Numbered from the stretch's first letter, positions 7,128-14,538 are shown. The stretch: 19,564 bases of DNA from an uncultured Lachnospiraceae bacterium (GCA_910577675.1 CAJTOR010000056.1:1-19564); one strand, 5' to 3'. A program made the numbers and translations. The notes: generated by a model from the sequence alone, not told the origin.

Positions 7128-8591
7128 TTAAGGAATCCGGTAAATCCCCACCTCCGCAAGTGCAAAGCGCTTTGCGTTGCCCATATCACGCACTTCGATC
7201 TTCACGCTCTTTGTGGTTACGGTGTCAAAATACAGTATCGTTGCCTCGGCGCTGTCTTCCGAAAATTCCACATGGTCGATCACGCTGCCGTCGCTGAATG
7301 TGATTTTTACTTCTTTCGGTGTTGCTGCATCCTCGTAGGAGCGGTATAAAAACAGGCAGTCGATTTCTTTCCCCTCCCCAAAGTCGATGGTGATTGATGC
7401 CTTCTTGCCGTCCACGGCGCACCATTCCCGCTCCTTGCCGCTTGCGGTGGCAGAAAATTCCCCGTCAAGCACTGCCTCCGGTTTTCCTGCCGCCGTGGAG
7501 GAAGCTGAAACTGTAAAGTTTCCCTCCACCTTTGTGAGGGCACTCTCCCCGGAAGCCGCCGGCTGCATGGTTGTGGTCGGACCGTTCATGTAGAATGTGC
7601 CGTCCTCGCGGAAGCCGCACCGGTCGATTGTGAGTTTGCGGTTGCCGCCCGCCATGGCAACTACTGTGTGGGTGTGGTACGCGTTGAAAAGTTCCTTGCC
7701 GTCCAATGTGTAGAAAAAGCTGTTGTTGCCTGGACCGGACGCGTTTTCCGTGGTGGAAATAATCGGGTTCCCCTCATATTTGGTAAACGGACCAAGCGGG
7801 GAAGATGAAGTTGCGTAGCCCATGGAATAGGAGCGGTCGCCGTAAAAGCCGCCGGAGTAAAACAGGTAATATGTCCCGTCTTTTTTCAGTATATCCGGTC
7901 CTTCATTCCACTGGTAATCCGCGTTATTTAAAAGTTCCCAGGGCTGCTCTGGTGTGATGCAGAGGATATGTTCGGCACCTTCCTTAACGTGGGTATAGTC
8001 CTCCATTTCCACAACATAAATCTGGCTGACATGGTGTCCGTCCACGACATTTTCCGAGCAATCCCTCGAATAGTACAGGTACATCCGCCCGTCATCATCC
8101 ATATAGAAATTCGGGTCAATATTTGCGTAGCCTAAGTCAAACAGGGGCGCGCCGTGCACGTCGGTGTAAGGACCGGTCAGCACATCGGATACCGCCACGC
8201 CGATGCGCAGGCTCTTGTCGTCGTTCTGACCGCAGTAGTAAAGATAGAATTTCCCGTCGGATCCTACCACGATCTGGGGCTGCCACAGGCTGCCCCGCAC
8301 CCAGCCCTCCGTGCCGCTGCAATAAAAGATATTGGTCAGGCGGTTCCAGGAATTTAAATCCTCCGATTCGTAAAGTCCATAGTATGTGCCGGATTCCGTG
8401 GCGGTACAGTAATATTTCCCGTCGTGGGTGAACAGGTACGGGTCGCCGATATTGGTGATCTGGTTCCCGTTTGTGTAGGTGTATTGTTTTAGCGCGGAAT
8501 TATCTTTTAATATGACCTGTTTTCCGCAGGCGTTTAGAGAAAGTGCCATAACAAGTGCCGATGCCCCCAGCAATAATCTGCTAAGCTTCAT
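7128..8591 (-). CDS. GH43-like glycosidase lipoprotein with C-terminal F5/8C-like domain
   Basis: 487 residues from ATG 8591, chosen because a purine-rich GGAAAGGAAGGGG lies just upstream and the start gives a lipoprotein signal (MKLSRLL ... LSLNAC, lipidated Cys22); an in-frame start at 8618 would add nine unlikely residues. Residues 35-345 form a five-bladed propeller with the GH43 triad: Asp50 in NIGDPYLF (base), Asp159 in NIDPNF (pKa modulator), Glu230 in NEGPDILKKDGTYYLFYSGG (acid). Family knowledge: GH43 enzymes are mostly arabinofuranosidases, xylosidases or arabinanases. Residues 355-487 look like a discoidin/F5-8C sugar-binding domain (AVLDGEFSATASG, SITIDFGEGKEIDCLFLY, VKIEVRD, LAEVGIY). 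It overlaps the end of the GH2 gene by 11 nt, implying translational coupling. The exact substrate cannot be read. Confidence 0.85.
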   Translation of the reverse strand: MKLSRLLLGASALVMALSLNACGKQVILKDNSALKQYTYTNGNQITNIGDPYLFTHDGKYYCTATESGTYYGLYESEDLNSWNRLTNIFYCSGTEGWVRGSLWQPQIVVGSDGKFYLYYCGQNDDKSLRIGVAVSDVLTGPYTDVHGAPLFDLGYANIDPNFYMDDDGRMYLYYSRDCSENVVDGHHVSQIYVVEMEDYTHVKEGAEHILCITPEQPWELLNNADYQWNEGPDILKKDGTYYLFYSGGFYGDRSYSMGYATSSSPLGPFTKYEGNPIISTTENASGPGNNSFFYTLDGKELFNAYHTHTVVAMAGGNRKLTIDRCGFREDGTFYMNGPTTTMQPAASGESALTKVEGNFTVSASSTAAGKPEAVLDGEFSATASGKEREWCAVDGKKASITIDFGEGKEIDCLFLYRSYEDAATPKEVKITFSDGSVIDHVEFSEDSAEATILYFDTVTTKSVKIEVRDMGNAKRFALAEVGIYRIP

Positions 8592-10389
8592 CTTCCCCTT
8601 CCTTTCCGCAGGCAGCATCCCTGCCTGACATATTGATGCGCCGGATCAATTCCGGGTCAACCTTAAATTCCCGTTCATAAGTGAGAAGACCGTTTGTTTC
8701 CTGTTCGACATCGCTAAGCTGCGTGTACACAAAGCCCTGGACATGCGGGGATTCAAGCATGGCTGCGACCACTGCCCGGTAACGCTTTAGGAAATCTTCG
8801 TCCGAGTCTGCCGCCGTGTACCCCCGACCCTTTACGTCCTCCGTCTTCTGGTAGGAAATCCCGCCGAATTCCGAAACGATAATCGGCTCGCCGCCATAGC
8901 GGTTTCCCTGCGCATAAAGCGTGCGGCTTCCAGGGGTGCTATCGAGAATCCGGTTGATATCCCCGCCGTAGCGCTCCTTTAAAACCGGGTAAGACCCTTC
9001 GTAGTCGTGGATGGTGAGCATGTCGGAAACAGTGTGGTCCCAGCCGTCATTTGAGATAACGCAGCGGGTCTGGTCAAGGGATTTTGTCAGATAATACATG
9101 GCTCTTGAAAAATCCTGTTCCTCCGCGTTATTCATAATGCAGTCCACGCCCCATGATTCGTTGAGCGGAACCCAGCATACAATGCATGGATGGTTGTAAT
9201 CGCGCTCTATGATTTCCGCCCATTCCCTCGCCATATTGCAGGCGAAATCGCGGGAATATATGTAGGCGGAGGAATATTCCCCCCACACGATAAGACCGAG
9301 GCGGTCAGCGTGGTAGAGGTAGCGCGGGTCTTCGGCTTTCTGGTGTTTGCGAACGCCGTTAAAACCCATCGCCTTGCAGGCTTTGATATCCTTGACGAAA
9401 TCATCGTCCGTCGGCGCGGTCATCAGGGACGGCTTCCAGTATCCCTGGTCGAGAAGCATTTTTTGGTAGTAAGGGCGGTTGTTTAACATAAATTTCCCGT
9501 TTGTGACAGAAACTTTGCGCAGTGCGCAGTAGCTTTCCACATGATCTGTCGCTTTACCGCCTGCAAACACCGTAAATTCCAGGTCGAACAAAACAGGATT
9601 TTCCGGCGACCAGACAAGGGATTCCTGATGGTTCCAGTCAAGCGAGATACTCTGGTCAAGACGGAATGCCCGCTCCGCGCGGTTTTTATGTACGCGGATT
9701 AGGTCATCAATATATTCCTGCCCTTTCAGGAGTATGCGGACTTGCACCTGTTTGTCGGAGTTTCCAGAAAATTCCATTTTTACGGAAATTGTTTTTCTGT
9801 CAACATCCGGTGTAATAAAGACGCGCTTGAGAGCGTCACATGCAACCTGCTCCAGCCAGACAGTCTGCCAGATTCCGGTGGTTCCGGTGTAGAAAATTCC
9901 TTCTGACTCGCCCTTCCAGTATTGTTTTCCGCGCGGAAGTTCAAGGTCGAGCGCATCGTCCAAAACGCGCACTGTAATTGTATTTTCGGCATCAAAAATT
10001 ACATCTTCTGTAATATCAAATGTGAACGGGGTGTTCCCGCCGGAGTGTTCCTCAGCAAAGTTTCCGTTGACCCATACCATCGCCTTGTAGTCCGCCGCGC
10101 CAAAGTGCAGGATAACACGCTCCTTGCCCGCTTCCTTTGTGATGGTAACTTGTTTTTTATACCAAACGACATTGTGGAAGTCACGTTCCCCGATTCCTGA
10201 CATCTCGCACTGATATACGTAAGGCACGGTAATCCTGCGAGAGAGGGTTGCCGCCATGTACCATTTTTCTTTTATGCCGAGATCTGCGTCGTCAAAGGCA
10301 AATTCCCACTCCCCGTTCAGGTTCTGAAAGGATTCCCTTTTAAAATCCGGTCTTGGGTATTCCGGTCTCGGTATATTTCCGGTCTGCAT
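8581..10389 (-). CDS. GH2-family glycoside hydrolase
   Basis: 602 residues, ATG 10389 with AAAGGAGG 6 nt upstream. It begins without a signal peptide with the GH2 sugar-binding jelly roll (RPDFKRESFQNLNGEWEF, VWYKKQVTI, ADYKAMVWVNG), then the Ig-like domain (about 190-295) and a TIM barrel from 300. Glu411 in VPLNESWG is the acid/base and Glu507 in IIVSEFGG the nucleophile. Family knowledge: GH2 covers beta-galactosidases, glucuronidases, mannosidases and some arabinofuranosidases; motifs here do not pick one. It is cytosolic, so it would act on oligosaccharides imported by the adjacent permeases, while the overlapping GH43 lipoprotein works outside. It has a possible promoter of its own at 10424-10452. 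Confidence 0.87.
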   Translation of the reverse strand: MQTGNIPRPEYPRPDFKRESFQNLNGEWEFAFDDADLGIKEKWYMAATLSRRITVPYVYQCEMSGIGERDFHNVVWYKKQVTITKEAGKERVILHFGAADYKAMVWVNGNFAEEHSGGNTPFTFDITEDVIFDAENTITVRVLDDALDLELPRGKQYWKGESEGIFYTGTTGIWQTVWLEQVACDALKRVFITPDVDRKTISVKMEFSGNSDKQVQVRILLKGQEYIDDLIRVHKNRAERAFRLDQSISLDWNHQESLVWSPENPVLFDLEFTVFAGGKATDHVESYCALRKVSVTNGKFMLNNRPYYQKMLLDQGYWKPSLMTAPTDDDFVKDIKACKAMGFNGVRKHQKAEDPRYLYHADRLGLIVWGEYSSAYIYSRDFACNMAREWAEIIERDYNHPCIVCWVPLNESWGVDCIMNNAEEQDFSRAMYYLTKSLDQTRCVISNDGWDHTVSDMLTIHDYEGSYPVLKERYGGDINRILDSTPGSRTLYAQGNRYGGEPIIVSEFGGISYQKTEDVKGRGYTAADSDEDFLKRYRAVVAAMLESPHVQGFVYTQLSDVEQETNGLLTYEREFKVDPELIRRINMSGRDAACGKEGEDEA

Positions 10390-10423
10390 ATGCCGCCTCC
10401 TTTATATTTTTTAAATATCTTTG

Positions 10424-10452
10424 ATTATATTGCGTTCTTTGGTGTTTTTCAG
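10424..10452 (-). promoter_or_regulatory. Possible promoter of the GH2-GH43 genes
   Basis: On the minus strand TATAAT (10429-10424) is a perfect -10 box, and CTGAAA (10452-10447), 4/6 to TTGACA, lies 17 nt upstream. The ATG is 35 nt downstream of the -10. The weak -35 suggests dependence on an activator, or expression partly by read-through from the permease genes. Confidence 0.45.
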
Positions 10453-10480
10453 AAAGTTTTCTTTTTTGGAAGCATTTACT

Positions 10481-10507
10481 GGAGCTTTCCGATTTTCGGA
10501 AGGCTTC
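10481..10507. terminator. 12-bp hairpin downstream of the MalG-like gene
   Basis: GGAGCTTTCCGA (10481-10492) pairs with TCGGAAGGCTTCC (from 10496) around a TTT loop, with two G-U pairs. No clean T-run follows on the minus strand, so it may end or stabilise the permease transcript before the GH2 promoter rather than act as a strong terminator. Confidence 0.4.
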
Positions 10508-10596
10508 CTGATATTTTTGGGATATCCATGTTTATAAGGGTTTTTATCTAAATAGTGGTTTTAGTGTACGGGGCAGGATTTGATATCTTACCCCAT

Positions 10597-10657
10597 CAAA
10601 GAAGTCCCCGCTCCTAAGTCGTGAAGACGAGAGCGGTGGGTAAGGGGAGCTTCTTTG
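10597..10657. repeat. Hairpin repeat, family A (copy 1)
   Basis: CAAAGAAG (10597-10604) pairs with CTTCTTTG (10650-10657), TCCCC with GGGGA inside it, and an alternative or inner stem CCGCTC (10608-10613) with GAGCGG (10631-10636) is capped by TCGT-GAAG-ACGA (10619-10630). A closely related copy with compensatory changes is at 18709-18770, and a shorter relative at 15391-15426. The layout recalls terminal hairpins of IS200/IS605-type elements, but no transposase is nearby. Confidence 0.6.
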
Positions 10658-10693
10658 TACCAGGTGAAAATAAGGAACAAAGACCTCTTATTT

Positions 10694-11542
10694 TTAGCCT
10701 TTAACGCCCGCCTGCATCTGCATACCCTTCATAAAATGCTTCTGCGCGAACAGATACACGGTAAATGTCGGGATGACCGAGATAAAACCGCCCGCGATGG
10801 CGTGGCCGTGCATGGTGTTAAAGCTGCTCTTGATCCTCTGCATACCCGGAGTGATGGTCAGTTTATCCACGCTGTTCATAACGATGGAAGGCCAGAGGTA
10901 ATCGTTCCAGGCTCCGGTAAACGCGAACATTGCCACCACGATCAGAACGGGCAGGCACAGCGGCAGGATGAGCTTGTAATAAATCTGGAACTTATTCGCC
11001 CCGTCAATCATTGCTGCCTCGTCAAGTTCCTTAGGGATACCCGACATAAACTGTCTTATCAAAAAGATATTGAACACGCCCGCAATATTCGGCAGGATAA
11101 GCGCCCACACGGTATCCACAATGCCCAGTGTCTGGCAGATTTTGTAAAGCGGTATAATATTGATAACCGCCGGGAAGGTCATGGTTGCCATCAGGAACCA
11201 GAAGAGCACATTCTTTCCCGGAAAATCAAGCCTGGCATAGGCGTAAGCCGATGTGGAGGAGATTAACACCACAAGTACTGTCTGCATAACAGCTACAAAA
11301 AGGGAGTTCCCGAACCATTTCATAATAGGGTAGCTGGCAGAGTATTCCGACCCGAAAAGTTCCTTGTAGTTTTCGAACGTGATTTTATCCGGGAAGAAGG
11401 AAAAACCGCCCGTCATAATCTCAAGTTCCGACCTTACCGAGGTAAAGAAGGAGAACAGCATCAGGGTCACGCAGATTAAGGTGAGCAGTATGCACAGAAT
11501 CAGGGTGACGATGCGGATACGATGTTTTTTTAATTTTTCCAT
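10694..11542 (-). CDS. Carbohydrate ABC transporter permease, MalG-like (CUT1)
   Basis: 282 residues from ATG 11542 (MEKLKKHRIRIVT), behind GGAGG with 6 nt spacing; an in-frame start at 11647 would run through the structured repeat upstream and is rejected. Six membrane helices are visible, from LILCILLTLICVTLMLF to a last one near the C-terminus, and the EAA loop reads ELDEAAMIDGANKFQIYYK, where the ATPase docks. The C-terminal HFMKGMQMQAGVKG is typical of CUT1 MalG-like subunits. It imports an oligosaccharide together with the upstream MalF-like permease and a binding protein. A 155-nt structured RNA-like repeat separates it from that permease and places its own ribosome binding site. Confidence 0.9.
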   Translation of the reverse strand: MEKLKKHRIRIVTLILCILLTLICVTLMLFSFFTSVRSELEIMTGGFSFFPDKITFENYKELFGSEYSASYPIMKWFGNSLFVAVMQTVLVVLISSTSAYAYARLDFPGKNVLFWFLMATMTFPAVINIIPLYKICQTLGIVDTVWALILPNIAGVFNIFLIRQFMSGIPKELDEAAMIDGANKFQIYYKLILPLCLPVLIVVAMFAFTGAWNDYLWPSIVMNSVDKLTITPGMQRIKSSFNTMHGHAIAGGFISVIPTFTVYLFAQKHFMKGMQMQAGVKG

Positions 11543-11548
11543 AATAGC

Positions 11549-11703
11549 CTCCATTCCGAGAACGTTTACGTTCGAGGTATCGCAAGAGAAAGCTGCGAAT
11601 GCAGTTTCTCTTGTCGGATCAAGGCTTATTTGTGACGTTCTCGGCACAAATAGTCCTGTGAAGAATCAGTTTGATAACTGATTTTTCACAGTAACGCCTC
11701 CTT
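11549..11703 (-). repeat. Structured intercistronic repeat (copy 1), possible cis-acting RNA
   Basis: Reading the minus strand from 11703: AAGGAGG, GTGAAAAAT, a hairpin (11691-11656), TTTGTG/CACAAA (11650-11645, 11634-11629), an inner hairpin CAAGAGAAA-CTGC-ATTC-GCAG-C-TTTCTCTTG (11613-11583), and CCGAGAACGT (11644-11635), which pairs 10/10 with ACGTTCTCGG (11565-11556). The ribosome binding site GGAGG of the next gene follows at once. A second copy lies at 14711-14870 on the other strand, before an unrelated gene. Base changes between copies preserve pairing, which supports a folded RNA. I do not match it to a named RNA family. Confidence 0.75.
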
Positions 11704-12511
11704 AATCTTTCTGTGCTGTCAGCTTGTTTAAAACAAGCGATACCGCGATCATAACCGCGCCGACCATAAGAGCCATAGAGGCTGCGATACCCGCCACGGA
11801 GCTGGAGCCAAAGGCAAGTTCCCTGATATACATCATTATGGTGTAGGTGGAATTGTTCGGACCGCCCGCGGTCAGCATTAAGGACTGCCCATAGAGGTTG
11901 AACTGCCCGATGGTTGTCAAAATCAACGTGTAGGAAATCTGCGGCATAATGCCCGGCAGAGTGATTTTCATAAATCTCTTAAACGGTCCGGCACCATCGA
12001 TATCCGCGGCTTCCATAACATCCTTGGAAATTCCGTTGATCGCCGCCAGATAGATTACAAGGTTGCCGCCGAGGCACCACCATACCGTAATAATAACGAT
12101 TGCCGTCCAGGCGAACGGCTGCTCGCTGAGCCAGTTGATATCGACCACTTTTCCCAAAAGCCCGGTCAGGAAATTATTGATTAAACCCTCGTTGCGGTTG
12201 TAGACATAATACCAGACAAGCACCACTGTCGAGATGGAAAAGATATTCGGCAGGTAAAACAGTGCCTGGAAAAATTTATGTCCCCATGGCTTAAAACTTA
12301 GGATCACCGCCATAAACAGCGGAACCAGGATACAGAACGGCACACTGATCAGCACGAAATGCACAGTGTTGGACATGCCGTTTCTAAACATTGTATAATA
12401 AGAAGTAGCCGAATCGGTTAAAATCTGGCGGAAGTTTTCCAGCCCGTTAAAGATGGGTGCGGAATCAATATAGATATTCCATTTTGAAAATGCCGCAAAA
12501 ATACCCACCAC
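11702..12511 (-). CDS. Carbohydrate ABC transporter permease, MalF-like (CUT1), 5' end damaged
   Basis: The clear frame from GTG 12511 gives 269 residues with five or so membrane helices and the EAA loop DVMEAADIDGAGPFKRFMK, as in CUT1 MalF-like subunits. The family N-terminus continues upstream in the same frame (NITPYLFIAPQLILFTIFF, the first helix) back to an ATG at 12601-12599, but codon 2 of that frame is TGA (12598-12596). No other start codon lies between, and no Shine-Dalgarno sequence precedes 12601 or 12511. Thus either a nonsense change has inactivated the gene, or a truncated protein lacking helix 1 is made. The stop codon overlaps the first ribosome binding site of the structured repeat. 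Partner: the MalG-like permease downstream. Confidence 0.8.
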   Translation of the reverse strand: MVGIFAAFSKWNIYIDSAPIFNGLENFRQILTDSATSYYTMFRNGMSNTVHFVLISVPFCILVPLFMAVILSFKPWGHKFFQALFYLPNIFSISTVVLVWYYVYNRNEGLINNFLTGLLGKVVDINWLSEQPFAWTAIVIITVWWCLGGNLVIYLAAINGISKDVMEAADIDGAGPFKRFMKITLPGIMPQISYTLILTTIGQFNLYGQSLMLTAGGPNNSTYTIMMYIRELAFGSSSVAGIAASMALMVGAVMIAVSLVLNKLTAQKD

Positions 12512-12638
12512 TGCGGGAATCAGGAAGAAAATTGTAAACAGGATAAGCTGCGGTGCAATGAACAGGTATGGCGTAATGTTCCGATTTCTGTTTCCTCACA
12601 TTGATAGAAGCATCAAAAACGGAAACCGGGACAGGAGG

Positions 12639-12679
12639 GAGCCGGTTGCTTGTTAGAGGTTTTTAATAAAAGCCGGCTC
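12639..12679. repeat. 7-bp inverted repeat between binding-protein remnant and permease
   Basis: GAGCCGG (12639-12645) and CCGGCTC (12673-12679) enclose 27 nt just after the binding-protein stop codon (12680). Such a hairpin commonly stabilises the 3' end of an abundant binding-protein mRNA; here that is inferred. Confidence 0.45.
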
Positions 12680-12985
12680 TTACTGGTTCTTGATATTATC
12701 TTCCACCAACTGCTGTGCGCTCTGCAAGCCGTCCGCCGGTTTTACCCTGCCGAATGGGATTTCGTAAGCCACGGTATCAAGCGCTTCGACGACAGCCCCA
12801 TAGTAAACATAATCAGAAATTACAAGTGCGTTCGGGTTATCAATCAGGAATTTCTGCGGAAGGTCGTTCACCCTCTGGTCATTTAATACGGCTTTGCTTG
12901 CAGGAATCTGCCCATAATCCGCCCATTCGTAGCAGTTTTCACCGACAAATGAGATAAAGTCCATAATGGCATTTGCCTTTTCTTC
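12680..12985 (-). pseudogene. C-terminal remnant of a sugar-binding protein (CUT1 solute-binding protein)
   Basis: About 100 residues, ending at 12680, match the C-terminal end of CUT1 binding proteins: SEEKANAIMDFISFVGENC, YGQIPASKAVLND, then an Ala/Leu-containing last helix. Family members have roughly 420-450 residues with a lipoprotein signal; all of that is missing. The frame runs without a start into the antisense of the divergent regulator gene, so the 5' three quarters were removed by a deletion or rearrangement with a breakpoint near 12966-12990. The first in-frame ATG (12964) has no usable ribosome binding site. It precedes the permease genes in the same direction, as expected for the first gene of the uptake operon. 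Confidence 0.7.
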
Positions 12986-13850
12986 GGAGCAGCGCCTTAA
13001 AATATTGAAGCTTCTGGATGATAATGTGCTTAATATCAGCGAGATTGCTGCCAGACTTAAAATGCCGATGTCTTCCGCGGCACTTCATATTAAAATACTG
13101 GAGGAATCAGGGCTTGTGATTACACAGCCGCTTCCGGGTATCCGCGGCTCACAGAAGCTTAGCGGAATTAAAGTTGATCATCTTTCTATTGATTTAAAGC
13201 CGTCCTACCATACGGATTCCCCGTTCCAGACAGCATATTTTTCGATGCCGATCGGAAATTATTTTGATTTCGGGATTGTGCCGCCCTGCGGTATTGTTTC
13301 GGAGAGCAGATATCTGGGTGCGGCGGATGATGTATCGGCTTTTTTTCTTCCGGAGCACAGTATGGCGCAGTTAATCTGGTTTACACAGGGGTATCTGGAA
13401 TACCGCTTTAACAACCAGCTATTGAAAACGGCAAAGACCGTTGAGGGGATCGAGTTTTCCTTTGAAGCCTGCTCTGAGGCGCAGGGCTACAATAGTGAGT
13501 GGCCTTCCGATATCACGCTCTGGGTGGGCGGCAGGGAGGTTGGCACCTTTACGAGCGAGGGAGATTTCGGCGGGGTGCGCGGGCAGCAGAATCCGGTCTG
13601 GTGGTCGGAAACCCTGACACAGTACGGCGTGCTGCACCGGCTGTTTATCGACCATGGGGGATGCTATATTGACGGGGTAAAAACTTCTGCGGAAACACTT
13701 GATTCCCTGCCCGTCGGAGGGGATGATTATTTAACCCTGCGCATCGGTATTAAAAAGGATGCAAAATATATCGGTGGTCTGAATCTATTCGGGGAACATT
13801 TCGGGAATTACAGCCAGCATATTAATATGAAAATTGATTATACACAGTGA
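12966..13850 (+). CDS. ArsR-like winged-helix regulator, probably lacking its native N-terminal end
   Basis: 294 residues. Positions 7-60 form an ArsR-type winged helix (SSEQRLKILKLLDDN, ISEIAARLKMPMSSAALHIKILEESGLV). The long C-terminal part (about 75-290) is rich in beta strands and aromatic residues (WPSDITLWVGGREVGTF, LTLRIGIKKDAKYIGGLNLFGEHFGNY) and may bind a sugar ligand; I do not recognise it as a named domain. It is divergent from the glycan-uptake genes and likely controls them. The first codons (MAFAF) are also the antisense of the binding-protein remnant, no Shine-Dalgarno sequence precedes ATG 12966, and no intergenic promoter remains, so the native start and promoter were probably lost. 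The helix-turn-helix itself is intact. Confidence 0.72.
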   Translation: MAFAFSSEQRLKILKLLDDNVLNISEIAARLKMPMSSAALHIKILEESGLVITQPLPGIRGSQKLSGIKVDHLSIDLKPSYHTDSPFQTAYFSMPIGNYFDFGIVPPCGIVSESRYLGAADDVSAFFLPEHSMAQLIWFTQGYLEYRFNNQLLKTAKTVEGIEFSFEACSEAQGYNSEWPSDITLWVGGREVGTFTSEGDFGGVRGQQNPVWWSETLTQYGVLHRLFIDHGGCYIDGVKTSAETLDSLPVGGDDYLTLRIGIKKDAKYIGGLNLFGEHFGNYSQHINMKIDYTQ

Positions 13851-13885
13851 TATAGCGGTCAGGCTTATGATTGAAAAGTATTTTA

Positions 13886-13897
13886 TGAACATGTTCA
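13886..13897. promoter_or_regulatory. TetR operator 1
   Basis: TGAACATGTTCA, a perfect 12-bp palindrome 8 nt upstream of the -35 box of the tetR promoter. An identical copy lies downstream at 13940-13951, with centres 54 bp apart (about five helical turns). Confidence 0.75.
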
Positions 13898-13905
13898 AAT
13901 AAGGG

Positions 13906-13934
13906 TTGACAAAGTGGAAATGATCGTATATAAT
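13906..13934 (+). promoter_or_regulatory. Consensus promoter of the tetR operon
   Basis: TTGACA (13906-13911) and TATAAT (13929-13934) are both perfect boxes with 17 nt between them. The promoter lies between two identical palindromes, so occupied operators would block it: strong expression when derepressed. Confidence 0.85.
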
Positions 13935-13939
13935 TTAAA

Positions 13940-13951
13940 TGAACATGTTCA
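13940..13951. promoter_or_regulatory. TetR operator 2
   Basis: TGAACATGTTCA, identical to the site at 13886-13897, starts 5 nt downstream of the -10 box and covers the likely transcription start. It is placed to repress the promoter directly. Confidence 0.78.
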
Positions 13952-13973
13952 TAATAAATAAAGGAGGAAACCG

Positions 13974-14522
13974 ATGCGAAAAAAGGACGATACCCTGCGC
14001 GATACATTGCTTGCTTTGGCGCGAAAGATAGCGGATGAGGATGGGCTTGACGCAATCAATATCCGTTTTCTGGCAAAGAAGGCGGGTGTGGCGACGGGAA
14101 CCGTTTACAATTATTTTACCAACAAGGACGAGATTTTGCTGGCTCTTACGGAAGAGTATTGGCGGCAAGCCCTGCTTGAGGTGAAAACGGTGGTGAAAGC
14201 CGGTTCTTTCTGTGCGCAGGTACAGGAAATATTTACATTCCTGAAAGAGAGGATTGACCAGTCCGCAGGCAAGCTGATGAGTAGTCTTGGCAATGTGGAA
14301 ACAGCGGGGCAGGCGCGCATGGTATCCATGCAGTCCGCGTTTGAAACGGTTTTCGTCCGGTGCATGGAGCAGGATGCCGATATCCGTGGGGATATTTGGG
14401 ACGAAGGATTTACCAGGGAACAATTTGCACGTTTTATTATGATGAATATGGTTTTGCTGCTGAAATCGGAAGCGCCCGACATGGATTTTTTTATCCGGAT
14501 TATACGGCGCACAATCTATTGA
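13974..14522 (+). CDS. TetR/AcrR-family transcriptional regulator
   Basis: 182 residues, ATG 13974 with AAAGGAGG at 13960-13967. The N-terminal TetR helix-turn-helix is clear: LRDTLLALARKIADEDGLDAINIRFLAKKAGVATGTVYNYF is spread over residues 8-47, with the recognition helix in GVATGTVYNYFTNKDE. The rest is an all-helical ligand domain (about 55-182) that does not name an inducer. The promoter is flanked by two identical palindromes, so it very probably represses its own operon, which includes the next small membrane protein and DUF2871-like gene (16 nt then about 145 nt spacing). An inducer acting on membranes or redox state is possible but not shown. Confidence 0.9.
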   Translation: MRKKDDTLRDTLLALARKIADEDGLDAINIRFLAKKAGVATGTVYNYFTNKDEILLALTEEYWRQALLEVKTVVKAGSFCAQVQEIFTFLKERIDQSAGKLMSSLGNVETAGQARMVSMQSAFETVFVRCMEQDADIRGDIWDEGFTREQFARFIMMNMVLLLKSEAPDMDFFIRIIRRTIY

Positions 14523-14538
14523 GGAAAAGGAGGTTTTT

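Noticed and set aside
8592..8618. Earlier GH43 start
   Set aside because: It would put nine charged residues ahead of a good lipoprotein signal; ATG 8591 has the purine-rich ribosome binding site.
10655..11266. 203-codon plus-strand frame
   Set aside because: It is antisense to the MalG-like permease, which has clear helices and an EAA loop.
11543..11647. N-terminal extension of the MalG-like permease
   Set aside because: The extension is a translation of the structured repeat. The similar peptide seen at copy 2 (from 14770) is not in frame with its gene, so it reflects RNA rather than protein conservation.
13935..14423. Minus-strand frame opposite tetR
   Set aside because: It is antisense to a well-formed TetR gene with promoter, operators and ribosome binding site.
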